Part shown: positions 1 to 12,050 of the stretch, piece by piece | Numbering within the stretch: position 1 is the first letter of the stretch | How the letters are laid out: every line of letters begins with the position of its first letter | Translations under genes and position numbers: made by a program | Assembly: GCA_946699065.1 (NCBI GenBank) | Contig: CAMPDV010000149.1 | Coordinates: 558,001-622,000, forward strand | Source: Loxodes magnus | Taxonomy: Eukaryota > Ciliophora > Karyorelictea > Loxodida > Loxodidae | DNA length: 64,000 bases | Reading direction: 5' to 3' | Notes under the pieces: generated by a model | Database searches by the model: none | What the model saw: only the letters and a program-made list of their open reading frames with translations | What the model was told of the DNA's origin: nothing

Positions 1-422
1 ATTGAAAAATATAGTAAAAAACAAAATTAGACAAATATATTCATTAAGCATTAAGCTTATTTAGCACTTCTTAAGTCAAAGAAGATAATGGAAATATAAA
101 GAATAAATAAAAATAACTAATTTATAAAGTTAATCCTTATGATAGTTGGAATCTGGCATGCTACAATAAAATTAAATAAAAATAGATAAAGTTATAATAT
201 TTTAATAAAGGTAATTAAAGATAAGAGACTTTAATGAGAAAAATAAGCAAAGTGATTTACGATCTTAATTAATTTAGGACAAGAATTTTAGAAATATTGC
301 TAGATTGATAAAGGAAAGCAGAAAAATATTTTGATACGATTAACTTTTTTAAGAGAGCCTTTGTTAAACTTATAAATCTAATTTATTAATTTATCGTTAT
401 GTTCGGATTTAAAATAATAAGC
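1..422. other. AT-rich sequence without a recognisable gene
   Basis: This stretch has no open frame with recognisable protein character on either strand and no tRNA-like or repeat structure that I can see. It lies downstream of the Notch-repeat gene, which runs leftward and stops at 423-428, so its first bases are probably that gene's 3' flank. Confidence 0.6.
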
Positions 423-2123
423 TCATCAATTTTTAAAGCCCTTATTCATATTAATCTCCTCATTATCATTCTTTTTCTATTGGATTTAATTTTTTTCAGG
501 ATATAAATTCTGCTCTGTAGGTGGAATGAAATAATTCTATTAATAGAACTAATCTTATTCGAGTGATTATGGAATGTAAACAGAAGAAGATTATTTTTAA
601 ACTTAATCTGAAGTAATTACAAATTAATCTTACTAAATAATTACATGATTGAGCTGCTTATCTGCCTAATTTTGAAGATAATAGTTGACGAATACTTATT
701 AAGAATCTAAAGCTATATTTTAATCTTGATTTTAGATAAGTAAATCCTCTTTCTTTTCAATATTGTTGTTTGGATGAATATTAATTATTTCCTTAGTGTT
801 TTGAGACTACTTTTTTTTATTTTATAAACTAATATTTTCATTTGTTTTTGTTTATTTTTGTTTATTTTTCATTTTTAAAAGCACATAAGCTATATATAAA
901 ATAAATAAACCACTAAATACTCATAGAGCTATAGAAACTGCTGTATTTTAAGCCATTTCTTTTTTATTATCATTTGTTTATTAATTAACTTTTTGAGATT
1001 TTTTTTTCTATTAATCATATCTCAGAAACTTGTTGAAGAACCTATTTAATCCTAATAATCAGTTTAATTTTTGTCAATTCTCTATTTTATTTGACGTCAA
1101 GACCATCTTAAGCGCATAATGTTTCACTTTTACATTCATAATCACAGAATCCATCATTAATCATATATATTTAACATCCTAAATGGCATTAATCACTTTT
1201 GCTATTAGATTTGCAATCAATTCCATCATATACGCAATTTTGAACTTAGCATTCTTAGTCACATTTACCATTATTTATTTAGCTTAAATAGCATCCTGTA
1301 CTGCACTAATCTTTATTGCTAAATTCTCCATTACAGTCTCCACTATCGTAAACACATTCTTGGACATTACAATCTGAATCACAAAAAAAGTTATTTATTT
1401 GGTTAAATTAGCATCCTTTTGTGCAATAATCATAATCTGAGTACTTATTACAATCAGTTGCATCATATACACAAGAATTGACTTATCAAACTTCATCACA
1501 TCAACCATCATTTACTCAAGTGTAATAACATCCATCAGCGCAAAATTCTTTACTAACAGAAGTGCAATCTCCATTATCATGATTGCAAAAATCATTATTA
1601 CACTCGTAGTTACATTCAGAGTTTGCAATATATCCATTTAAGCAACCATTTGAACATAATTTTTCTCCTTTACCTCAAATTACAACATCACAACCATCTC
1701 CATCTCATCCACATTTCTGATTATTGCAATTATTCTCACATATGTTATTATTAACTTGGGAAATCATGCATTCTTAATTCAAATCGCATGATCTATCTTA
1801 TAAATTAAAAATATTCTAAAGTTGAGGTTCTAGAGTAATTCAATATCCACAATCATCAATATCGAAAAGACATGCAAAGTTAAAGCATTTTTAATCACAA
1901 ATTCCATCATTAAAACTCTTGCCACATCGTTCGGAACATATTATAAGCTATTCATCAATATCTCAACACTCTAAGTTATCTCAAAAACATTCTCTTACAT
2001 TACATTATTCATCACATTACTAATTTCCAACCAAGTCAATTTAACATTCAGATGAGCAAAAATCTTAAGCTATTGCTTGAGAAAAAAAGTGATTGTTAAA
2101 GTTAAAAAAAATAATTTTGGCAT
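423..2123 (-). CDS. Notch/LNR-repeat single-pass membrane protein
   Basis: A cysteine-rich secretory-pathway protein. With UAA/UAG as Gln and UGA as Trp, the minus strand encodes a signal peptide (MPKLFFLTLTITFF...) and then several tandem modules spaced like Lin-12/Notch repeats (pattern C..GC...NDG.CD..C....C.YD..DC), for example INDGFCDYEC and INNGKCDQEC. A single hydrophobic segment (NTAVSIALWVFSGLFILYIA) and a Gln/Asn-rich cytoplasmic tail follow, so the topology should be type I. A 22-nt GT-AG intron at 1008-1029 joins the last repeat to the transmembrane part. The gene ends at two consecutive in-frame UGAs (426-428 and 423-425). One frame shift is needed at a run of seven T just after the signal peptide; adding one T and removing the intron gives exactly 560 codons, so a homopolymer length error is likely. 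Ligand and function are unknown. LNR proteins are common in ciliates but are not true Notch receptors. Confidence 0.8.
1008..1029 (-). other. 22-nt intron of the LNR gene
   Basis: GT...TAG on the minus strand. Removing it shifts the frame from the LNR exon to the exon carrying the membrane span. An alternative 22-nt intron starting in the last repeat (GTCTTGAC...AATAG) restores the same frame but would cut the final repeat, so this one is preferred. Confidence 0.6.
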
Positions 2124-3322
2124 TGTAATTAATATAAATATAAGAAATTAAATCATTCTTTTAGCTAAATTTTCTATATTTTATATCAACATAAAGTAGT
2201 AAAATCTTTCTATATTAAGTAAGGTATATAAAATAGGTTTAAAAGTATGAAGGTATAATTATATTTAAAATATTTAGTTTTACTTATCTACTCTTTATTT
2301 TTTTAATTAAATTAGCGTGCTTTATTTAAATATATTTTACTCTGCAAGCATCTTTTAACAAATCTTCTATTGTTTTAAAGCAAAATAGTTTACTTTAGCT
2401 ATATGAAATAAATTTAAATATTGCTTTAATTAAGCAACACTCTTAATAAACTATTTTATTAAGCAAAATTAATTTTATTTAAGTCTGCTTTAAATTAAAA
2501 TTCTAACTTATATAGATTTAAGCCTTTCAACTAAATAAATTAGTCTATGCTTATTCAAGTTATATCATACTAAATATAATTTTATTATTAATAATATATT
2601 TATATAAGCTTTAAAAATATTATAACCTAGCTTCTTGCTAACCAACACTTTGATAAGCAAAACTTAGAAAATAGCAAAGCTGTTAATTATATAAAAATAT
2701 AATGGAAAGTGTATAATTAGAAATAACTAATACAGTTAAATTTTCTAGGCAATTACTTTAGATTAAGAGGTGAGTATTAAAACTAACTTCTAATATTACA
2801 TTTATTTAATAATGGTACTTAAATTAGTTAAATTATGCATTTTAGGCTAGCTATTGAAATGAAATCATTAATATAACTTAAAAATTGGATTATATTCATG
2901 AATTACGTGAGTTGTATGATTTAAGATTATTCTTAGCTACTAAAGTAAAGAAATAGTTAAGAAAATAATATAAGAAAGCTTTAAAATGAATTTCTCCTTT
3001 TGTTAAGTTCTTTAATTAAAATTGAATTTTACGTTGTTTAATCTATTCAAAAAATAACGTATAGCTGTATTTTAAATATTAAATTAAAATCAAAACTAAT
3101 ACAAATGGAAGTGGTTTAAACTTCATTAATTTAAGAATTTCACAGAGTGAAAATATTAAACTAATGCAATTAAATAAAATTATTGATTTTAAATTTATCA
3201 AATTCTTACTTAGTGAATGAAAGTATTTTACTTTTTTAAGGCAAACTTATAAAAGCGGCAGCAAATGTCTTAGTTAAAGCAAGGTAATTAAACAAATAAA
3301 TCATAAATGTAAGAATAAAAAA
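2124..3322. other. Intergenic AT-rich region
   Basis: About 1.2 kb between two leftward genes. It should hold the promoter and 5' UTR of the LNR gene and the 3' flank of the 941-aa gene. It is dominated by A/T homopolymers and TTAA/TTTAAA words. I see no coding frame, RNA gene or repeat array in it. Confidence 0.6.
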
Positions 3323-6148
3323 TCATCTTCTACATAGTACAACTCCTTCCTCTATCTCTCTTATCTTTTCAGGGTCTTCTTCTGGGTTAACGATTTTATT
3401 CACAATGTAAATAGATACTTATAAGGAGAATTCTTCTATTTTTAAATTTAAATTTAAGAATTATTTCTTCATCAGCTCAGATAGTTAAATATTAGTTTAG
3501 TAAGACTCTTTTTTATCTTGAATCTATTTAATAAAATACCTTACGGAATAAAATTTACAGGAAATTTCTGTTCTATTTAGTAATTTTTGTATTTTTTGCT
3601 AATTAGTTAGAATTCTAACTCTTTTAACTAAATTAAATCTAGCTTAAGTTCCTTCTCAATCTGTCTCACCTGCATACTTATTGTCAAATATTTCAAAAAC
3701 TAGGCGTCATCTACTTCTTTATAAGTTAATGCTATCAGATTTTAGGTTTTTTAAATATATTTCATGAAATTAGATAGTTATAGTTCATATTAAATCCTAA
3801 CTTTCATTTTCTTTACTCAATAAAGAAATATTACTTCCAATAACCTTACTACTCATTTGAGTCGTCAAGGATGAATTTTTTCTATGCTTTTTATTTAGCT
3901 TTTACAATGATCTTTATTTTGATATCCCTATAAACGAAGAGCTTTAATTTTTATTTTATTTTAGATTTATTTATTGGTACTGAATACTACCCCTTGTATT
4001 TAAAGTCTACGATTTTTATTCTTCCTATTATTGAATAATCTTTTCATGTAAGTTTTTTTCAGAACTTCCATGGAATTTTCTGCCTTTAATGTAATTAATA
4101 AACATATGACCGATTTATTTGCTTGGGAATTCTATTTATAGTTTTCTGAAATATTCTTTAACATCAGGTATTATTTCTAACCATTCTTTAGGCAATTCTT
4201 CACAAGCTGTAAAATCTTCAGGTGGTATATAAATCCCATGATGATGTCTTAAATCTAATCTTCCAGTATCTTCGCTTTGCCCTTCAGATATGCCAATAGT
4301 AACTTTTAAAGTTGGAACTGGTAAATTTCCAGATAGCATTAAGAAATATTCTTTTTTATCAACTAACGGAGAATGAAAGTCTCTTAAATCAAAATATGCT
4401 GAACATATAACTTCTCCGTCACATAATATTTTAATAAGAAGTCTTTTTTAAAATTATAAATACTCCTTCAAGCTTTTGCGACTATTTCCATAGAAATAAA
4501 ACATTCGCATTTTATTAATGGGAATAACATTAATTCCTTAAGACAGTGTTTCTCTTGCTGAGAGTTTTATTTTTTGATGATATGTAAATTACTCATACTC
4601 TACATGATAACTTTTGTTTTAATTTCAGTTTAATGGAACATCTCTTAATTCGTGTATAATAATCATCATTCTAAACCTGTTTAGAGAACTTGCTGTTTTA
4701 TTTTGCATTTCTCTCTTTTTCTTTAGAGTTGCCTAATCTCGTATCACTACAATTGCTGCATCAGTTTATTTTAATTCCCAATCTTCAGGCATATTAACCC
4801 TTTACTGAAGTTAATTGACTTTTATAGGAGGAGCCTCTTCTTCTTTTATTGGTATTCCCATAGCTTCAGCAAAATGAATTTCTAATTGTCTCAATTCTTC
4901 TGTCTTTTCATATAGTTAGTAGCAGGATTTACATATCCTATGAGATTAGTAAAGCTATTGCTAATCTTTAATATTACTAAAATCTAGTCAATCAATATAG
5001 ACTCCTCTATGTCTCAAATGCTAATCAGTAGCTCATATCATTTTGAGAGTCATCTAGTGATTTAATTCTTACAGAGGATAGCCAATTTAGCAAAACTTGC
5101 ACTTTCTTAGCCTTTAGTACCCTGATTTGCTTTTATTTTTATCTTCTTATAATGTGATTTCATAGTTTGATTCTTCTTCTGGAAAATAATCATTAGCAAC
5201 TCCTCCTTCAAAGTTCTATTTTTAAGGTTTACTTCCTGGTTATAAAAGAAACGATTTTATATTTAAAAGTCATATATTTCCTCCCTCATCTCTTAAAAAA
5301 TCTACTACGAATTCCTGGAACTAAACTTACAAATTTCTCTACAAAAAGCCTACAAGTTCAACCATATAAGGCATTGTTTGATCCATAAAACTTCCGCTGG
5401 TTGTATGTACTGCTGAATAAGACTTTGGATTATTTATATTTACTACCATAGTTTCTGAAATGTCTTTAGCATTTTCATCTTTATCTAGTTTATTAGTGAG
5501 GATTCAGCAATAGCAAGGTTTAGAAATTCTATAAATAGTTCTTATGACAAAGGCTTTGTTTCCAGAACAGCGAATATATTTCTATATAGAACATTTTTCT
5601 TCCCTAGAAAATATTTCAGCTACATTCTTCTTAATATCACCAGCTTATATTACTTAGCTTTTGGTTCCCAAGAATGAGTTTGAATTGTAGTCTACTAAAT
5701 TGGTCTTCTTTACTATAACGGTTTATTTTGGAAAAAGTGGATTTCCCAACTTTTGAATTACATGACTTTCTTAAAATTGATCTGTTCTAAAAATGAGTCC
5801 GTCTTCATTGGTATAGAGTCATTAAGGTATTGAAGGTGGAGAGAACACAATAGTATCAGGAAGTCAAACCTTTAGACGATTATTTTTATCCTTTAAATCA
5901 ACTTCAGTTATATTTTTTCTAGATAAAAACTTGTAGAAGTTTATTCCTGGCAAAAAATCAGGTGTAAACTTTTCAGCATTTTCCTTAAATAATAATTTCT
6001 CCAAAATCTATTAATGCTTTCTACTCTCATATTCATGCTTGTTATATTTCCAAGATTTCGCTGATTTAGGGCGCTTCTATTGGAATAGATTCTAAGTTTA
6101 AGAAAATTGAGAATTAAAGATAAGTTTAGCTGACATCGGCCGTTCCAT
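3323..6148 (-). CDS. Large unrecognised protein with CxxC zinc-binding pairs
   Basis: A 941-residue intronless protein read from ATG at 6148 to UGA at 3323-3325. The frame carries about ten in-frame UGA codons as Trp (for example NIWLLN, IDWLDF, TDWEGT) and many UAA/UAG as Gln. The middle has a possible metal site: CKFC, a His-containing spacer, then CKSC followed by YQLYEK. Just before it, a segment with QFQEFVVDFLRDEGGNIW resembles a motif that I associate with several ciliate cytoplasmic proteins but cannot name. Further on lies a globular stretch with beta character (VKVTIGISEG region, coding 4136-4339). The C-terminal third is basic and Ser/Gln-rich. There is no signal peptide or membrane span, so it is probably cytosolic or axonemal. 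I do not recognise the family and assign no function. Confidence 0.8.
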
Positions 6149-7528
6149 AATTTAAATTTTTAGAGTTAATTTAAATTATTAAAGTTAGTTAATTATTACT
6201 TTAACTTACATTTATTTTCATCTACCAAGAAAATTAACTTATGCCCATACTCTCAACTGCATGCTTTTGAAACTAAGAATGAAATAAAGAACTGATAAAA
6301 TAAAGATAGTAGTAATGAGATTCACCTCTTATTTATAATTAATTAGCCCTGGTATTAGATACTGATTAGATGATTTAAAGCAAATGTAAAGTATTAAAGT
6401 AAGAAACCTAAGAATCTAAAATTTAAAACTAAAGCTATAATTAAATAGTAAAGCATTTACTAACTACTATTAATCATTTAAGGAAAAATCCTTACTTCTA
6501 GCTTTTATTTATATAAATAGAAGATACTTAATAAGAGTGATGCTTCTTAGCATTTAGACTAATTAGATTTGTTAAAACTAAACAATTTTACTAATAGCTA
6601 ATAAAATTAATAAATAGAAGCCTATAATTGTTTTCTTTTATTTCTCTTCTCTTTAACATTAACACAACAGAAACTATGGAAGTTAATTTTAAAACTTAGA
6701 AGCAAAAATTTAAATTTAATTTGTATTTTTAAATTAATATACTAGTTTAATTGAATTAGCTTAGTTAAATATAAGATTTAAGTTTCATTAATTAAAAATG
6801 GAAATAGAAGATAGAAAAGTAAAAGCAATTAACTTAAATAATCTATTTAAAATAGCTTATTATAAGTATTTTACTATTCTTTCGTGTTTATCCAGATGCT
6901 TATATAATTGTAATATCCTATCTTTTATTTAAATTTATTATTATTATATTTTATTTCAGTGCTGCTTTCTTTAGTTTTAATATCAATACAATTCAAGGAA
7001 ATTAATAAATAAGGTAATTTATAGATGAGTAGATTTAGTTAGTTACCTGATTTGCTTTACCAAATTTAATTAGCAAGTAATCAAATTTAGTCTAGCCTAT
7101 GCTTGTAAATTTGTAAGCGAAAAATCTTAAAGGTAAGAGTAAGGCTTATTAGCTAAATAAGGAAAAGATATAATAGTAAGAGTTTAATAATGAAGAAATA
7201 AAAAATAATTATAATAGAATATTTAATTAATAAGTCTCTATAATAGCAGCAACTATTCAACTAGGCTATAACTTAACCCATTACATTTAATTAATTTAGC
7301 AACTACTCTGCTATAACTATTTAAATAAAACTGTTATCTGCTGTGTACTGTAAAGTGTAAGGTGTAAGGTGTTTATAGTTCTACCCATGCTGTAAGGATT
7401 TAGAAGGTTGGAGAATTGAGTTAATTTAAATGAAAGTTAAGATGGAAGTGAAGAGAAATAAAGTTTATTGATTGAATTAAATTAAATTATAAATTTGTAT
7501 TTTTTTTGCTTTATAATTCTTAATAAAA
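6149..7528. other. Divergent intergenic region
   Basis: It separates the leftward 941-aa gene from the rightward CCT3 gene, so it should hold both promoters. It is extremely AT-rich with many TTTAAA and TAATTA words. A short tandem-like stretch (TGTAAGGTGTAAGG) lies near 7357-7371. No gene is seen. Confidence 0.6.
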
Positions 7529-9166
7529 ATGCTGCCCACAGCTTCTCCAATAATAGTAGTCACAAGTAAAGAAGCTAAAAGAGAACAAGGCCACTAAGCC
7601 CAGATTTCAAACATTCGTGCAGCAAGAACGATTTCAGAAATAATTAGGACTACTCTTGGTCCAAGATCAATGCTAAAAATGCTTCTCGATCCAATGGGAG
7701 GAATTGTTCTTTCAAACGATGGAAATGCAATTCTTAGAGAAATCGACGTTACTCATCCAGCTGCTAAAAGTATTATTGGTTTAAGTAGAGCTGTAGATGA
7801 GGAAACTGGAGATGGAACTACCAGTGTTGCAATTCTTGCTGGAGAGCTTATGACAGTTGCGGAGCCTTTCTTAGAGTAAAGATTCCATCCTACAGTTATA
7901 GTTCAGTCATATTTCTAAGCTCTAGAGGAAATAGTATAAACTGCTACTAAACTTGCAATTCCAGTAGATGTTAATGATCCAAAGGAAATAGGTAAAGTTA
8001 TTAGTTCATGCTTAGAAACCAAATTTGCTCACGCTTGGGGAGACTTGGTTGTCAATTTAGCTATCAAAGCTATCGAGATTGTTAGAGAGGGCAATGTAAT
8101 TGATACTAAGCGATATGCTAAGGTTGAAAAAGTTCCTGGAGGAGATTTACTAGATTCAAGAGTAATCAATGGATGCATGGTAGAGAAAGATGTCACTCAT
8201 CCTAAAATGAGAAGATATATTGAGAACCCTAGAATCTTATTATTAGATTGCACGTTAGAATACAAAAAAGGAGAATCTTAAACTAATTTGGAATTGACTA
8301 AAGAAGGAGACTTTGCAGCTGTTCTTAAATAAGAGGAAGAGGAAGTAAAAAAGCTTTGTGATTACATTTTAGCATGCAAGCCAGATGTTGTTATTACAGA
8401 AAAGGGAGTGTCAGATTTAGCTTAGCATTTCTTGATGAAAGGAAACGTATCTGTACTTAGAAGAGCAAGAAAATCAGATAATAACAGAATTGGAAGAGCT
8501 ACTGGAGCAACAATTATTCATAGACCTGAGGAAATATAGGAATCAGATATTGGCAAAAGATGCGGTCTTTTTAAAATTGAATAGATTGGAGATGAGTATT
8601 GGGCTTTCTTTGATAACTGTGAAAATCCTAAGGCTTGCACAATTCTTTTAAGAGGCGCTTCAAAGGACGTTCTTAATGAAGTTGAACGTAATTTATAAGA
8701 TGCCCTTGGTGTTGGAAGAAATGTAGTTAGAAATCCCTTCATTTTACCTGGAGGTGGAGCTGTTGAAATGCACCTTTCTTAGCATTTGGCTCAGGTTTCT
8801 CAAAACATTTAAGGAATGGAATAGTGGCCATACAAAGCAGTTGGAAATGCTTTGGAAGTAATTCCTAGAACTCTTGCATAAAATTCAGGTGCTAATGTAA
8901 TTAGACTTGTTACTGAACTAAGAGCAAAACATACCAATTAAGAAAATCTTTATTTTGGAGTTGATGGAAATTTAGGAGTTATAGCTGACATGAGAACTAT
9001 CAATGTATGGGAGCCATTACACGTCAAAATATAAATATATAAGACTGCAATTGAAGCAGCAGCTATGCTTTTGAGAATTGATGATGTAATGTCCGGTCTA
9101 AGTGAAAAGAAAAAACCACATAAAGCAGGACCAGTTAATCCTCCCAAAGAAGACGATGGAATTTGA
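7529..9166 (+). CDS. CCT3: T-complex chaperonin CCT gamma subunit
   Basis: The gamma subunit of the cytosolic group II chaperonin TRiC/CCT, which folds actin, tubulin and other proteins with ATP. The frame runs 545 codons from ATG at 7529 to UGA at 9164-9166, the same length as human CCT3. Hallmarks are the N-terminal TLGPRSMLKML, SNDGNAIL and the ATP-site GDGTTSV near residue 93, the Asp-rich LLDCTLEYKKGES segment, and the C-terminal ATPase motif LPGGGAVEMHL. No intron is present. Gln is often UAA/UAG, but the Trp codons I read in it are TGG, unlike less conserved neighbours. A second in-frame UGA follows 12 nt after the first, so a missed stop would add only four residues. The AT-rich leader contains no other plausible start. 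Confidence 0.97.
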
Positions 9167-9739
9167 GTAACGATGTGAACTTTTAAATTTTTAATATTTT
9201 AAATATAAAAAAATTGCTAAATTAACATATCTCAATCCATTATTATCTGAGAGTTCTATTGCATCAACTTATTTTATCATTACATAATGCTCTTTAAATA
9301 AATACTTTATATAAATATTCTATGCTTCATTTATTACAAGAAAATAAGCACCTAAATTTTAAAGCCTCTTAATCTTCTTCATTTATAAACATTTAAATAT
9401 GAATTTACAAACTATTTAAAATAAAATTTTCCAAAGTATTTATAAAAGAATTGAATAGGAAATTTATATTATTTAAGGAGTATAATTTATTACTTTATAG
9501 GTTAGTCTAAAATGAAAGAAAAATAGTAATTCTTAATAAAATGTAAATCATTTAATGTAAGCTGATTTAAAATTTTTAATTATTATAAATTGATCATTTA
9601 AAGATGTGATAAGTAAAGTTTATGCCTTTATCATTTAAGTAATTTACACTCCTTTTTTAAAAATAAATATCAGCTAATAAGAGGTTAAATAATTAATTCC
9701 TTTAACTATTAAAAGTTATTTGAATCAAATTATTTGATT
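9167..9739. other. Intergenic region between convergent genes
   Basis: This stretch lies between the stops of CCT3 and the tail-anchored protein gene. It is low-complexity A/T sequence and holds the 3' flanks of both. No coding, RNA or repeat signal is recognised. Confidence 0.6.
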
Positions 9740-10240
9740 TCACGGCTTTTATTTGCTTATAATCTTTTTAACGAAAATTATTCCATAAATAATAGCAAAT
9801 TGTATCAAAATAGCCATCAGAGTTAATACAATTAACTAAGTTACTTTTGCACTTGATTAGCTATAAACTTCGTTATATTCATCATCTTCGAAAAAGGTAT
9901 TATAAGTTTTAGAATTTTTCAATTCTGGTGTATTAATTAGTTCAGCATTCACATTATCCTGTATTAAATCAAGGATTCTTTTACTGATATATGTTCTATC
10001 CAAGCTTTTATTTTCCTTAATTTTATTTCCTTCGCTTTTACTTTCTTTATATTCTTTTTTATATTTTGGGAGTTGTTTCCAACCTTATGCAAAGCATTCA
10101 TTTTCTTTTTCTAACTTCTGGCTCCTTCCAATATTACTTATATCAGGTTCAGTAATAATTCTTTTTATAAATTCACTTTCTATTTTTGGAGTTTTCTAAT
10201 TAAGACTTAACTTTATGAAATTGAAATCCTTTGCAGACAT
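9740..10240 (-). CDS. Small tail-anchored membrane protein
   Basis: A 166-residue protein starting MSAKDFNFIKLSLNQ at 10240 and ending with UGA at 9740-9742. The first about 130 residues are polar and charged with many Lys, Glu, Asn and Ser. One hydrophobic segment near the C terminus (LIVLTLMAILIQFAIIYGII) is followed by VKKIISKQKP. That is the layout of a tail-anchored protein with its N terminus in the cytosol, such as a SNARE or an ER/mitochondrial anchor protein. The cytosolic part lacks obvious heptads or a zero-layer residue, so I do not call it a SNARE. There is no intron. The function is unknown. Confidence 0.7.
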
Positions 10241-12050
10241 TATAAAAATGTAAAAGGTTATTTATTTACAAGAACAAATAAAAGTCCTATAAGACAAATT
10301 ATCTTAAAGCTTAAGTATTCTTAAAGTTTAAGCAATAAATGTTCTTCATAAATTGTTGTTCATAGCATTGCTTTTAATTAATAAGCTTATTTCCATCTGT
10401 ATTTTTAAATACGTTACTGTCTCTTTTAAAAATAGCAAGTTTTTTGATATTTTTTTATTTATGTTTCTTGTATTTATAAAATAATGGATTATATAGTATG
10501 CTAAATTGATTTATTAGTAATTATAGCAAATTATACGAATAAAGAGCAATTTTATCTACTGAGTATAGAAATAATAACTAGTTAAAGTTTAAGTTATACT
10601 ACCTAATATACAGTACTTAAATCTTTAGCTCTACATTTATCTGGCTTATTGCTGTTAGTTGGTATCATATCTATAATCTATGCATTTTAAAATAATTTCA
10701 CTTTATATGCTTAAGTTACTGAAAATTTTTTGTGTTTTTGATAAAGTAATTGCTTCCTTTTAACTTAAACTAGCAAAATTGTTTAGTTGATTTGCATAGA
10801 TTAATTGTATATTTCTAAGAGGAAAATATATATTAGTTGGTATCAACATATTACTTAATAAAAATAGATGATATAAAGCATCCTAGCACATTTGAATACT
10901 TTTATATACTATAAAATATAAGCTATAATATTTTTAAGGTTTATATATAAATATGTATATTTGATATTATTCTCTCTTCTAGTGGTAATTTTGCATATAA
11001 GCAAATTATTTTTTATTAGTTCAAACTATTTTGCATTTTATGCCTTATTATTGTCTTTAATATTTGATTGTTAATTCTTCAATGGATATTACTACTCTAA
11101 GAACATATTTACATCTTCTCATTAATAAACTATTTTATGTTCTTTTTACTATTAAAAGGAAATTTGTTTTAGAGTCTAGAAAGATTTTTATTAATAGCAG
11201 CGAAATTATTGATTATTTAACTATAGGAGCTTAAAAAGCTACTTTAATAATTATGCTTAATATCTCATTAAAACTTTTGAGGCTTTTCATTACTTGCTGG
11301 TTAGCAAAATTTCTTAAGTAGAAGAAATTATATTTCATAAAGCAATAAAGTTAATAAAACTACAGCTGCTAATAGACTTTAAACTAAATCTCTCTAACTT
11401 CACAACAAATAAATTGCTATTTAGCATATTCTATTTTAACTTAGTGTTTAAAGTATTAGCTAATGGGTAATCTTTAGTAGATAAGGAACAGTTAATAATG
11501 CTTAATAGTTTTATGCGAAATATTAAAGCAAATAAATAATTTAATTAGTAAGAAAGTAAAAAGAGTCTTTCTATTAGTTTAAAAGACAACTAAAGTAAAA
11601 CATGTTTAGATATAGTAAGAAATAAAGCTTAGCAATAATTATTTAATAAGCAATTATTTTCTCTTTAATTATTTAAATATTAATACTCATTATATTCTTT
11701 GTAAGTTCTCTTTGCTTATCAATCAACTCAGACTTCAAGAAAACTTATTTTGCTTGAGATTATTTAATCTCTTTTATAATTTACCCGTTTTAAATGTTTT
11801 AAAGTTCATTTCAAGCTTTTATAGCTGATAAGAGAATAATTTGAAAATTTCTTAAAAATAATGAATTAAAAACGTGATTTTAGAGGATAATAGGTACCTA
11901 ATGATATTTTAGCTATAAGATTAGGAATTTAATTACTATAATAGAATAGACTTATTAATTATAAACAAAGACTAAAGAATAGAAACTATTAAATAAAGCA
12001 AATAAATAGTGTAGTTTAACCAGTTTCCTTTATTTCTATTTTTACAAAAA
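10241..12050. other. Divergent intergenic region
   Basis: About 1.8 kb between the leftward tail-anchored gene and the rightward ZnT9-like gene, so it should contain both promoters. The sequence is A/T runs and TTAATT-type words. Open frames here are short or compositionally random. I see no RNA gene or repeat. Confidence 0.6.

Noticed and set aside
1800..2110. A 26-nt intron in the first LNR repeat as an explanation for the frame change
   Set aside because: A GT-AG segment there restores the frame, but it would delete Cys residues of a well-formed first repeat (CSSECQIDLVGNQQCDEQC). A single-base homopolymer change keeps both the signal peptide and the repeat.
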